Below, piece by piece: positions 43,121 to 54,535 of a DNA stretch of 64,000 nucleotides (position 1 is its first letter; each line of letters starts with the position of its first letter). A model generated the notes under the pieces. The model did not search any database. It was not told the origin of the DNA and saw only the letters and a list, made by a program, of their open reading frames with translations. Source of the stretch: Shinisaurus crocodilurus (Eukaryota > Chordata > Lepidosauria > Squamata > Shinisauridae); contig CM037877.1 in the NCBI GenBank assembly GCA_021292165.1, positions 111,312,789-111,376,788 on the forward strand. Direction: 5' to 3'. Position numbers and translations under genes: made by a program.

Positions 43121-43682
43121 TAGGGTAGCCACTTATACATCACCAAAAAAGAGGGCAAAAGAAAGCACATACTTGCATAAAATTAATATATGCTAATTTA
43201 TATGTATAGATGCAAATTTGGAAGGAATGACTATCATTTAAATAGAAATGCAATACGTCTCACCATAGTGGGAAGACTGTCTGTGACCTGTGTGCCTGCT
43301 CAGTTTGCTGCCCTGGTGCTACTTACTGTTGAGGGCAACTTCAAGGTCCGTGCTCTCCATTTGGATGGTTCTTTATCTTTAAACCAGACTTAGACTGGGC
43401 AGCCCTTTAAACAGAGGGCACCTTCAAGCAGAAGATTGTTCTCTGACAGTCCTCAAATAGATTTCATAGATCATAGAGCTGGAAGGAGCCTACAAGGCTA
43501 TCGAGTCCAACCCCCTGCACAATGCAGGAAACAGGGGTCACAATGCAGAGGAGGGGTCTCCCATCCAAGTAATAACCAGGCCTGACCCTGCTTAGCTTTC
43601 CACACTCAGACAAGCTGAGCCATCGTAAGCCACAGGCCTGTAGAGGACTGTACTTCATAAAGTAGGACAGATGGCCACCCTA
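43121..43682. mobile_element. Dispersed TIR repeat family A, copy 2, with SINE insertion
   Basis: It begins TAGGGTAGCCACTTATA and ends GATGGCCACCCTA, giving the family's inverted termini most clearly. The 5S-headed SINE at 43457-43640 lies inside it. Confidence 0.6.
43457..43640 (-). mobile_element. 5S-rRNA-headed SINE with CR1-type 3' tail
   Basis: On the minus strand the head reads AAGCTAAGCAGGGTCAGGCC and TGGTTATTACTTGGATGGGA, almost the 5S rRNA internal promoter (A box, intermediate element, C box). It is followed by GTGCAGGGGGTTGGACTCGA and a CR1-like TATGATCTATGAAAT end. This is a pol III-transcribed non-autonomous element that would use CR1 machinery. The fragment at 12010-12107 has the same fusion. 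Confidence 0.75.
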
Positions 43683-45029
43683 TGCAGAAGCCTAGAGATC
43701 TCTCACTTGCAGCACCTCTCCTGACACACATTGGGCTCTAACGGCTGACCTTTCCTCCCTGCAGAGTCATCTGAGGAGGCAGGGGCAGTGTGAGACTAGA
43801 TGGATCCTAGGTCTGATCTTGAATGGTTCCTCTTATGTCCTTATGTGAGAGGTACAGTGAGTTCTGAGGTCTCTAGGCCTTGGCTTCATTCTGATGATGT
43901 CATTGAGAGCATGCAGGGCCAAGAGGCTTTTTGGACCTTTTCAATTCCATTTTGGAGTCTGCAGCCTTCACATGGATTCTAGAGTAGTCCTCCTAAATCT
44001 GGTGGGCATATCCAGAGCTGGTTCAGTTCTGTCCCATCATTAGTGAGAATGCCACCAAACATTTGGACAATAAATGAATTATGTGAACCTCAGGGTGCTC
44101 CTTGATGGTCATCGTGCCGTTGCCTGCTATAATGTTCAACCAACCGTGTTGGAAATCAAATGTCCCTGGAAAAGACACGTACTTATTCTCACATCTGATC
44201 TGTGCTTACTATGGAATCCAGCAATGCAGTCTGCACAGCTTGCACAGATCCCACACCTCTCCCTGTCAACTTCAGGGTGGGTTGTGTTTATCATGTCCTG
44301 AAGGCCCCTATAAGGATCAGAATTGGAAGCAGGGTGTGCTCCTTACTGGTCTTCTATATTAGACCTCTCTGTACACTCCATCAACTGCTAGCATGCTCTT
44401 ATTGAAAGAAATTGATCTAATTACTTGATTTCTGTTGTAAATTGTATGTGCCTGAATTCTGTCTCTTAACCAGACTGTTATCTAATTGTAATTGAAGACC
44501 AGAGGGGCTTTGATTAGGTGTTTCCCAGAATGTTAACACATGGTTTTGTCACTTTGGAATACTAAATGCTACTCTGAAATGTGCAGATGTCCCTGATGTT
44601 TCACAAGTAATTTGTTGATTAATTATGAAGCTTTTTAACAATTTTACGCAGGAGCATCCTGTATATTGAAAGAAATTATGAGCCATGTGTTCCTATAAAT
44701 GATTCATCAGATGCTGTTCTCTGAGTTTTCTGCAAAGCTATAATTATGGTGTGTGTGCACCGCTTGCCTTGCAAATGTGCAGACTGTTTGGCTAGCATGC
44801 TGGAAATCCTCCGATGACTACATGAGCCTAACGTCTCAGGTTTGCAATGAGGCAGGTTTATAAAATAAGAACCATCCTTATGTCAGTGCACCACAGTTGT
44901 GAAATACTCTTTGTTGGGTGCCCTTCATTTAAGAAGATCCCAACTCTGTATGCTACCATTGCTACAGAGTATTTCTTAATTTTGAAGTATCCCAACATTC
45001 ATAGGTAGCGCCCTTCAGGTTGAACAGGT

Positions 45030-45030
45030 A

Positions 45031-45080
<50 letters not shown>
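45030..45080. repeat. (ATC)n microsatellite
   Basis: About 17 ATC units. Confidence 0.95.
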
Positions 45081-45081
<1 letters not shown>

Positions 45082-45489
45082 GTAGGCAACTGCCTATTTA
45101 TGTATTTATTATTTTAAAGAAAAACATAAGCTCTCTCAAGTAGTTCATAAAATAAAGCTTAAAACGATGCAGTATAAAAACGGAATAAAACATGATGTAA
45201 CAATCTAACAAAGTTAAAAAGAAACAACCCAGAATAAAATCAAAGTAAAAACCAAGGTAGAAACCAACAGCACTATGAGTTCTAAAAGTTGCTTCCATAC
45301 AAGGTCTCTTTACTGAGGGTTGAACTACATGTTACATGAATTGTGTAGTGTGTAGCTGAGTCTAATGGAATTTTTCTTTTACTGCAGAGTAACTGTGTGT
45401 GACACCGATTCAGAATAGGACCCCTGCACATCAGGATATTAAACCTTCCTCCCCCCATTTCCTCCCTGAAATCCCTTCCAGGGGCTGTA

Positions 45490-45492
45490 AAA

Positions 45493-45528
<36 letters not shown>

Positions 45529-45531
45529 AAC
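45490..45531. repeat. (AAAG)n microsatellite
   Basis: About ten AAAG units. Confidence 0.95.
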
Positions 45532-45710
45532 CCTCCATTGATGCCAATGGAGACTATTCAGGGGGGAAACGGTGTGATGGCAAAGGTTTAATCCTCCCCT
45601 CCCAGTGCGTGGTGGTCCCAATGTGAATGAAGTCTGGGACTTTTATTTTCCCACAATCTGCTACAACTGGAATTCAAATGGTGGTTCCACACCACTATAG
45701 TGCTGTATTG

Positions 45711-45783
45711 ACCTGGTTTGCACAACATGACAACCCACCATGACTGATGAGCCATGGTGGGTTGTCATATTTTGTGAACCCGG
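45711..45783. repeat. Foldback related to 16062-16244
   Basis: GACAACCCACCATG and its complement CATGGTGGGTTGTC sit within CTGGTTTGCACAACA... TGTGAACCCGG ends. Confidence 0.6.
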
Positions 45784-46102
45784 TGCGGTTTCTGCAGAGT
45801 GGCTTATTTTTCATGAACAAGCCACCCTGAGAACCCATGGCTTGTTTTTAGGGTTGTTGATGCCCATGGTGGCTTTTCGTGTCATCCAAACCTCATATGG
45901 TGACTTTGTCGTGGGTTGTCAGGAGTGGCTACAGAGCTGGCCAGCAAAAGCTGTGAAAAGCACTGCCACTCCTTGCAATCTTGCTAGTGCCGCCACCATC
46001 CTCCTTCATCCTTTCTCAGTGCCCTCCACCCCCTGCTCCTAAAAATACCAAAGAAAGGACACCACAGACTGTCCTGAACGTGTTTACAAGGTTTTTTAAA
46101 AG

Positions 46103-46103
<1 letters not shown>

Positions 46104-46143
<40 letters not shown>
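46104..46143. repeat. (AC)n microsatellite
   Basis: About 20 AC units. Confidence 0.95.
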
Positions 46144-46145
<2 letters not shown>

Positions 46146-46194
46146 GTCCTGCACAAATGCGTAGGAGCGAATGTCAGCTCTTAGGAAATTTGCG

Positions 46195-46400
46195 TAAATT
46201 TCTGTTTTATGGCTCTGCCTTGAAATTTGTACAATTTTGGACTCTGTTTTACCTCTCTGCCATGAGATTTGTATAATTTCCTCCTCTGTGTTACTGCTCT
46301 GCCATGAGATTTGCACAAATTTGGCCTCTGTCTGACTGCTCTGCCTTGAAATTTGCAGTTTTCCGCCCCTCTTTACTTCTTTGCCATGACATTTGCGTGT
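46195..46400. repeat. Short diverged tandem array, about 60-bp period
   Basis: Units share (A/T)TTTGC or AATTTG...CTCTG followed by CTCTGCC(A/T)TGA near 46215, 46255, 46302, 46342 and 46380. This produces a repeated peptide on the minus strand, but no known protein. Confidence 0.6.
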
Positions 46401-48944
46401 GTTTAGCAATTGTGCTCACTGCTCTGTAACCCATATGTATATCTGACAGCTAGCAATGGAGGGAAGCAACAAGCAGGAAGGGGGGGGAGTTGAAGGCGGC
46501 TTGAAAGAAGGTGCTTTGTGAGTGAGTGTTCTTACTTCAGTGTAAAGTGAAGCAGCCTATATATAAAAAAGGTGTTCACTAGGAAGGGGGTGGGGAGCTG
46601 AAAGCAGCTGGCTGCTACAGGAGAGAAGGGCGACTTCATCATGGGTGAAGGTGTGGGGAGCCAAATGTGGCTAGAGAGAAGGCGCTCTGCAAAAGGGTCT
46701 TCTTACTTCAGTGTAAAGTGAAGCAGCCTTCAAAATAAAGGTGTTCGCTAGCAAACTGAGGATGACATTGACAAGGACATTGACAAGAGAGGGATATCGG
46801 TATGCTAAGCTAAATATCAGAGAGGCGCTGTTATGCTCTTGCGCAAGAGCACATTTTCCCGAATGCACCAACAACATTTTTACTTTATTTTATTGGCCTT
46901 TTGGAACCCAGATCTCAAGGCAGCCATTATTTTGATTTTTAGAGGGGCCAATTGCTCTGGGCCTCAGATATAGAGGGGGCCACATAAGCACTCGCAAATG
47001 GTAACACTGGTCTGTGAAAATGTAAACCTCAGACCAGGAGTAATTTGTGTTTTCCCTTTACTCCATTTACTGGGCCATTAGCGTCAGGATGGTTTTGCTC
47101 TTATTAAACTGTTGTTTGACCTGCAGATTTAATCAACCTAATGTAGCCTATTGACTCCTTTCCTCTCCTTCACACTCCCAGGCAGGCCAATAGCTTGGCT
47201 GATAGGCTGGCAATCACCATAGTGTGGAGCAGCAAGACATATTATTTACTGGCTCAGTCACAGATTTTAACTTTGGACTTGATATTTATATTAGTTGATG
47301 AATCATGAAAATAGGATTCTACACGAAAGGAGTGCTCTGCTTTGCACATGAATACAACAGTATTGGTTTTCCCCCTTCAGTTTTTGAGACATAAAATCAA
47401 CATAGAGCTGTATTAAAATTTGATATCTATAGACATTTTTGAGGAGATAATATGCATCTCTATTTATCCCCTCAACTATGAAAAAATATGTTGATGTATA
47501 GAGTGCATTGAAATGTAAGCGGGGGGGAGCCTTAGTAGAACATTCAGCCCCTGGGCTTCTCAGAATCTTTAAAAGGCCTTCTAGCCCAATTAGTAGGGAT
47601 GGGGTTGGGGCTACACACAGATATCATGGTTGCAATAGTTTGTCTACCAAATGACAGTTAGGACAGAAGGACCACCTGTGGATATTGAGAAATATAAAAG
47701 TTGAAGGCTCCAACTCCACTTTAAAAAAAAAAAAAAAAAAAAAGCTGAGACTAGGGATGAGCAGATCAGTCTATTTCTGGTCCATGTCAGTTTTGTATGT
47801 TTTCTTCCCAAGTCCAAGTTAAAAAAAAAAAAAGTTTGCAAAAAATGTATTTAAATACTTATTTTTAATGTATTTACTTGCAAAATATACATTTCTAAGC
47901 ATATTTTCTCTCAAAGTACACATATCTAAATGTATTTTATCATAAAATACACATTTTATATGCATTTTAATGTTTTTTGAATAAGGAACTGCACCATAAA
48001 ATTCAAAGAAGTAGACAGTCCTAAGGATAACTGTGTTCCAATCCACATAATAGTTGCTGATGTCAATCAGGTCAGTTTGTATCAGAACTTGCAAAGAATG
48101 AATTCTTCAAGCATCCCCATATGCAAGAATACAAAACTGGAGTATATGGATAGGCTGGATTGGGGTTATGCACATTGGAGACTATGTACAGAGGCCTCTA
48201 GGCCAATGTGATGTCCAACATGCATGACTTCCAGGGAACAGGGGTGCAGGATGGCATTATCTTGATTCCCCCACTCCCATTGTGAGTACAAATAGATGTA
48301 AATGTCTGCATAGGGCTAGAGTAAAAGAGGGGTGCGTGTTACAGATGTTTGATCCCACTTGTTGGGTTAAAATATGAGTAGGACAACAAAATTGCATAAT
48401 CTAAGTATTCATCCCCATGGTGAAAAAAAAACCCTCTCTTGGCACAAATATGTCATATTTGTACCCAAACAGGATTATTTGAGAAGATGTCTAGAAGAGA
48501 CACCTTTTGCTCCAATTTGATGACTGAGTTAAATCTTCCTTTTTCCTCCAGGGTAATCGTGATTAAAAGTTTGGAAGTGGCATGTCCTTCCAAGCATAAT
48601 TCACTCCCTCATTTGAGGATAACTGTGACTAAATCTGTGCTATGTTTTAGCATTTTGGGGTGGAGGGAACACTTGTCCACAGTGTAAAAATAAATATTTC
48701 AGACTCAATTGTGTGGAATTTTTTTTGATACAGAGTTAACTGTGTCATGAAAACCCTTCCACAAGAAGATATTTCTGTCTGAGGGTCAGAAATTATTATT
48801 GCATTCAATGGTACTAAGATTGCACATTTTGGGCAATGAGTTTAAAAGCTTCATTAGTCTCTTGGACCTCAATTCTTGCACAGTTTAAAATATTAACTCT
48901 CTTTCAGAAAAAGGTTTGTATTGGTTGAAATGCCCAAATACTGG

Positions 48945-48947
<3 letters not shown>

Positions 48948-48976
<29 letters not shown>
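48948..48976. repeat. (CA)n microsatellite
   Basis: About 14 CA units. Confidence 0.95.
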
Positions 48977-50910
48977 TCCAGAATCCTCTTTTGTGCTGAC
49001 ATTAAATGTTGACATTTTCCATGGGACTACTTCGGGACATGAATGTTCCTCTATTAAAATGAGACCTTTCCTTCCATGCACAAAAAAATTCACTGCTGGA
49101 ACATAATTGCACACAAATTATCAGTGAAGGAGATGGCAGACCTAGAGGTAAGATAGGTCCATAGTGTAAGACATTTTTGCATACCATTTTATACCTGGGC
49201 AATTGTCCATCTGGAATGAGCAATGGCTTGGATCCAAAGAACAGTGAGCAGAAGGAGAAAAAGCATTAGTGTTTCATGAACTCTTGTGCAAGAGTTGGCA
49301 GAAGACTTCTGACAGTGCAGTACCATGGTGTAACAGGGGTTGCATTACAGTTGTTTTTACTAGAATTCTGAGATCCACTAACTTTAGCCTAAAACAAAAG
49401 ACATATACTTAGAATTATAGAATTCTGGGCTCAGGAATATGTTTTGAATACCAGAATTGAACTGAGTCCACAGTCCTTCCACACAAAACTCCGCTCCTGC
49501 TTACTCCAAGCTTCCTTCATTTCAGCCATATAATTTAGGGTAAGGGAAGTCATTTTGTTGTTGCTACTGTTGAACAATGGGGAGTCAAAAATCATTGCCC
49601 AGCTACTGCAAATTACCGAGGGATCTACCAGTAAATCCAGATATACCTTCTGTTCACCCCTACATTAAAGTATAAGAAACTGTGAATAAAGAAAATACAG
49701 GCTGTAGTGTGTAAACTGTAGTGGGTCATGACAAGGTCTTGAATATGAGCCTGTGCAAGCACTTGTGTGAGCAGAGAACTCCCCTGAATTTTGGGCTCAC
49801 TTGTGTCATGCAACACTTTTCTGCTAAGTTGAAAATAGCCTTTATGTTAGTGGAAGAACATGTTTGGATCTAACCCTATGTCCTGGATGAAGTTTGCCCA
49901 TCCACTTCACACACCAAAAGACAAGATATCCCTATGTTTTAGGATTGGGCTCTTTGTTGTACATAATAATATACCAAGATTTTAAAAAGAAAGGGAAACA
50001 ACAGACCAGGCTAAATAACTTGTAATATAGAGTGGTCAGCACATTATTCCCAATATAACATCTGGATTCACAAGATAAAACTATAATCCTTATAGTACAT
50101 CCTGTATAAATCTTTTCCAACCAGTAAACTTCCACTGTGTAAGCTTGACCATCAAGACTGAAACATACAGAAAACATGATACAGAAAGCTTCAATAATGA
50201 AAGGATTATCCATCCAGTAAGTATTTTCATTTATAGAGTATTAATGGAAAATGACTATAAAAAGATAAAAGGAGCTGTTGTGGTGTGTGTATGTGTGTGA
50301 GGGATACCCTCTCTTTCCTGTAATTGTATATTTGATCCTCTGGTAATATAGCTACACTGTGTTGCTTTATAGAAAGATTGGAAGCATTCATAGCTTAAAA
50401 AACACTATTTTTGCTTTTATCACTGGCAGGTTCTCCTATGCACATATCTCTAGAGTACCTCTTGAAAATCAAAGGAATTACACCAGAGCAGTAATTTCCA
50501 AACGGCATGCTTTTTTGGGCATACTAGTGTGAAAAATAAATTAATTAAATGTTTCTGCAAACCGAAAACACTCACCCACATGGGAGGGCTGCCTGCTGCA
50601 TCTTTACACTATTAAATAGACTTACCAGCTCCCAATCTACTGGGTGTAAGTAATTCTGCCCACTCTCTTCCTCTGGTGTGACTGGAGTTACTCATGATAC
50701 AGAGAGGTGGCAGAATTATCCATCCACAGAGGAGGCTCCCATTGTATTTCTGTATGAATCACTACTAATCAAGAGGCAGGACCTGAATAGTGACTCAGAC
50801 AGAAACACACAGTATATGCATGTGTTTGCCTGTCCACGTAACTGCAAATGCCTTTGTTAGTCTATTACTCTGCAAATGTATTCTGTTAGACAGACTTACC
50901 GTAGCTTTCT

Positions 50911-50973
50911 GTCTAGCCCAGCCTCCCCCAACCTGGTGCCCTCCACACCAGGTTGGGGAAGACTGGGCTAGCC
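50911..50973. mobile_element. 47-bp hAT MITE with 8-bp TSD inside a SINE
   Basis: The element (50919-50965) starts CAGCCTCCCCCAACCTGGTG and ends ACCAGGTTGGGGAAGACTG. Flanks GTCTAGCC and GGCTAGCC match at seven of eight positions. It is the smallest member of the palindromic family, reduced to little more than the termini. Confidence 0.8.
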
Positions 50974-51128
50974 CAATATTGTCTGCTCTGATTGTCAGTG
51001 TTTCTCCGGGGCCTCGGCAGGCGCAGGTATTTCTCAGCCACCTGACATCATTTTAACTGGAGATACCAGAGACTCAACCTGGGACCTTCTGCATGCAGAA
51101 CATGTGCTTTGCCACTGATCTATGACCC
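50974..51128 (-). mobile_element. tRNA-headed SINE (second squamate type)
   Basis: The minus strand reads ATAGATCAGTGGCAAAGCAC and AGGTCCCAGGTTGAGTCTC, tRNA-like A and B boxes, then a body ending with CAGACAATATTGGGCTAG. The MITE at 50919 broke its 3' part. Confidence 0.7.
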
Positions 51129-51338
51129 CTATGCATGCTTGAATGGATATGTGTGTGGATACACATCCAGGGCCAGGGCAGGCTGTTTTGATGACCCAAG
51201 TGGCTGCACCATGTGACCTAACAGGGGCACCTCAGGATCCCTTGCAACAAGCAGCTGCACACATTCCATACATTGCACCCCAGGGTCCACCTGGAGATTG
51301 CATGGGATCCTAGGCTTTGATAACATGGTGTACTGTAG

Positions 51339-51410
51339 CCATGCCAGGGATTGAACCTGGGACCTTTTTCTTGGAAAGCATGTGGTTTGCCACTGAGCTA
51401 TTGCCCTTCC
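51339..51410 (-). mobile_element. tRNA-like head of a related SINE
   Basis: The minus strand starts GGAAGGGCAATAGCTCAGTG and has GGTTCAATCCCTGGCATGG. It looks like a tRNA gene, but it lacks paired acceptor ends and matches the SINE family at 50974-51128. Confidence 0.65.
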
Positions 51411-52737
51411 TTTTACAAATATAGAGGCACATGTGCTAGGGCACAACTGAGGATGTACAGCTGCATGTATACTGTGAGCATCTTCTGCAGCTATTGCTAG
51501 GGATCTTGGTGTGCACTTCTCACATCATGTACTAATTCATTGGCACCGAAAAATCATTGCCCCATTTTTATTGCTTGGGGTCCTTGTGTAGTTGGGCCAG
51601 CCCTGCAAATTTCTATGTCTGTGTATCTTTGTATGTATCTATGCAATCCCGGATATATGGACTATAGTTCTGAAGCAGCAGAACAAGGTTCAAGGGCTGC
51701 AAGGGACTTATATGGCCATTTAATCAGCCATAATACTCAAACCTTCCTTGACAGATGTTTGTCTAGTCTATTTTCTAAAGATCTCCAACTGATGAGATTT
51801 CCCTTGGCATTTTTTCCTGACTATGCCTATCTTTAGAAAATTCTTCTTGATATTTAACCTCCTTCAGCTTAAGCCGCTTTACCTCTTGCCCTTGAACATA
51901 CAGAGCAATTGTTTACCATCCCGTTTCCATGTTTGAAAACTGTTAATCCAATTGTTTTAGTTTATAATATTCACCCTTCTTCTCTCATCATGATGTGTGT
52001 ATGTGGTGGAGCAGTAACAATGAATAATGAATACTTCAGAAATAACAGCTGGTGGTGTCTCATTCCCTTTATTGCAGCACCTGCAGGTTTTGGTGTGAAA
52101 TGTACCACTGAATACTTAAGATGACAAGTCACGCAAGGGAAACCAGTATGCAAGTCATTGGCAGAATATGTACACAATATTCAGTTGACTGTGTTTAGAA
52201 TCTTTAGTCACCACATTGGTGATGTAGGTTGGCAACCAGACCCTTCTCACTGGATACCCAAGTAAAATGTTCCAGAACTATCTCAGAGAGTTCATTTTTA
52301 GGATCCATCTGTGAAGTATTGTCATACTGGATTGCTTTGTGCTTTGACCAAGGGCTTATTTGCACATACCTGATCACTGCTTGATATCCGTCTCAGTGAC
52401 TTATCAGTTGATGATTTACAGCTGAAAGTGTAAGCAACTTTCATTGAAAAACATTGTGTTCGTGGTAATATTTTGTTTACTTAACATTTCTATCCCACCT
52501 TTCAATTCACAAATGTAAGTTCCGACTGTGTTTTTTGCTCTCTCATTGTACTTTATGCAAATCACTGCTTGATGCTGAAGTCACTGAGGGGTGAACACGC
52601 ATGGATGAATCAACTGTAAGTGATGAGGCACATCCACATTACATATTGCAGCTGGTTTAGCAGTCCTTTCCTTTTCCTAGGGAATGATGTAATTTGTAGT
52701 TCCGCATGGGGCAAGGATAAGTAAGGATCATGAAGGC
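51411..52737. other. Unassigned
   Basis: No supported gene or element. Confidence 0.4.
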
Positions 52738-52828
52738 TGCAATCCTGTGTATATTGTCCTGGAAGTAAGCTTCATTTACACTGAGGGACATACTTCTGAG
52801 TAAACATGCATAGGATTGTGCTGCACAA
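52738..52828. mobile_element. Palindromic miniature repeat
   Basis: GCAATCCTGTGTATATTGTC on the left is roughly the complement of AACATGCATAGGATTGTGC on the right, with GGAAGTAAGCTTCA between. Partial copies occur near 8460-8515 and 20225-20285. Confidence 0.5.
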
Positions 52829-52989
52829 GAGAAGTTTCAGCATCTCACCAAACTACAATCCCCAGAATTCTATGGAGTTAAACAAGATAAAGTGTTATAA
52901 AGCTGATTTATAAATGTATAGTGTACATAAGGCCTAGGTAAATTACTGAGAAACCATGGTGTTCATGGGTTGAAAAGTGGACATGCTTT

Positions 52990-53160
52990 TAAATACTTGT
53001 TTTATATACCGTAATTCATGTCTTGCACTTATATTCCATCCTTCTTTCATGGACTTCAAAGTAGCATACACAGGGTTTCCAGGTGGTCTTCCATCCAGGT
53101 ACTGATCAAACTTAGACCTTCTTAGCTTCAACAAAGTTGCTATATCAAGTGCCTTTATGT
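52990..53160 (-). mobile_element. 5S-Sauria-like SINE
   Basis: The minus strand reads TGAAGCTAAGAAGGTCTAAG and GATCAGTACCTGGATGGAAG, a diverged 5S rRNA promoter region. It is followed by a body (GTATGCTACTTTGAAGTCCA, GGAATATAAGTGC) unlike the CR1 tail of the other 5S-headed copies. It fits the 5S-Sauria type known from lizards. Confidence 0.65.
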
Positions 53161-53457
53161 GACTGTTCTAAGGATTGACCTAGAAGACAGGAAGGAAGGA
53201 ACTCAGCAGCTCCTTCCTCCAGCTGCTGCATGCAGAGTTCTTGCTTCAGGCCAGAGGGGGAGGAGAGGGGACTGGAGACCCCCCAAATGCTACATGTCTT
53301 ACAGCAGCAGCAAATCCAGCAGGAAGTACCACACTCACAGTTTGAGAATTTAGGACTTAAAAGAGAAGTCTATGCTCACTGCAGGAACCCCCGTCATTCA
53401 GACTACAAGTCTCATGCTTGTGATACATCAGGTCCGCTTTTCTGTCACAGCGTATAT

Positions 53458-53484
53458 TAGAGAGAGAGAGAGAGAGAGAGAGAG
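53458..53484. repeat. (AG)n microsatellite
   Basis: About 13 AG units. Confidence 0.95.
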
Positions 53485-53725
53485 TGACTGAGAGAGTTTG
53501 GCATTTATTTAAATAGGAAATTTATAGTACAATCCCTGTCAATCCTGTGTTTTCACTTTGGGTTCTATATCTTTGGTTGTAGTAATATTAAGCGATGTAA
53601 GAATTTGGGTGGCACAACAAGGTGCTTCCAGGTGAGGTTTTGGGTTCAGATGATGATGCAGTCTTCCATTTGTAACCCTCTCATATTTTCCCACTATTTC
53701 TTCTGTAGTTTCTTACTATTTCTTC

Positions 53726-54380
53726 TGTAGCTTTTGCAAAATGCGGCAGCCAGATTAATAACTGGGACCAGAAGGTCCAAATATATAACACCAATTCTGG
53801 TCCGCTTGCATTGGCTGCCTATACACTTCCAAGCCCAATTCAAGGTGTTGGTTTTAACCTTTAAAGCCTTACACAGCTTGGGATCACAATACTTGACGGA
53901 ACGCCTCTCTCAGCCACAATCTACCTGGACACTATGTTCAGTTCAACATCTGAGGCCTTCCTCTGAGTGCCTCCTCTAAGGCAGGCTCGGAGGGTGGCAA
54001 CAAGTGGGAGGGCCTTCTCAATAGTGACCCCCAGACTGTTGAATGAGCTCCCCACCGAGGCCCACCAGAGTCAACTTTGTCATCTTTTCAGTGCCAGGCT
54101 AAGACAAGACAGCTCTCTATGTTGAGTTGTTTAAGGATGTCTAGGGTTATTTTAATGGCTTGATGGGGATACCCATGTCAGGTGTTTTTAACAGGTATTT
54201 AACATTCTGTATTAGTGGTTTTGTTGTTGGATTGTTTTTAATTTTTTAAAACCGTTTTAAATTCTGTATTAAATAATTATAACATTTTTATTGTATTATG
54301 GCCTTGTTTAGGCACTGTTGTAAACTGCCCAGAGAGCTTCAGCTATTGGGCGGTATAGAAATGAAATAAATAAATAAATA
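53726..54380 (+). mobile_element. L2 LINE 3' part with ORF2 C-terminus
   Basis: Coding trace LQNAAARLITGTRRSKY, PILVRLHWLPIHF and KVLVLTFKALHSLGSQYL. The 3' end is GTAAACTGCCCAGAGAGCTT... GGCGGTATAGAAATG with (AAAT)n. Confidence 0.8.
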
Positions 54381-54390
54381 TTTTCTCTTA

Positions 54391-54391
<1 letters not shown>

Positions 54392-54433
<42 letters not shown>
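54392..54433. repeat. (CA)n microsatellite
   Basis: About 20 CA units just after the L2 tail. Confidence 0.95.
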
Positions 54434-54435
<2 letters not shown>

Positions 54436-54535
54436 AATCAGTTAAGGAGGAAAAGATGGAATAGTTGCACAGTGCCTTTTAACTTATAGTATTAGGAGCT
54501 GTTTGGAAGCACCCTGGGTCTTTGAAATAACAGTG

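Larger units (their letters stand above)
43689..45710. other. Unassigned, with two microsatellites
   Basis: A trace of the CR1/L3 3' end lies near 43790-43845 (CTAGATGGATCCTAGGTCTG). Otherwise only simple repeats were noted. Confidence 0.35.
45784..50910. other. Unassigned AT-rich DNA with microsatellites and A-tracts
   Basis: No gene or clear element. At 46180-46400 an irregular array of AAATTTGC/CTCTGCCATGA motifs recurs four to five times with about 60-bp spacing. A-tracts lie at 47722-47742 and 47821-47833. Confidence 0.35.
53655..54535. repeat. Dispersed repeat, copy interrupted by L2
   Basis: Outer parts (53655-53715 and 54432-54535) match the continuous copy at 9115-9310. Between them lie the L2 fragment and a CA repeat. 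Confidence 0.5.

Noticed and set aside
43540..43610. A 5S rRNA gene
   Set aside because: Only the internal promoter part of 5S is present and it is joined to a CR1-type tail, as in a SINE.
45030..45080. CRISPR-like array
   Set aside because: The regular spacing is an ATC microsatellite without spacers.
51339..51410. tRNA gene on the minus strand
   Set aside because: It has good A and B boxes, but the acceptor stem does not pair and a matching SINE lies 200 bp away, so it is a SINE head.
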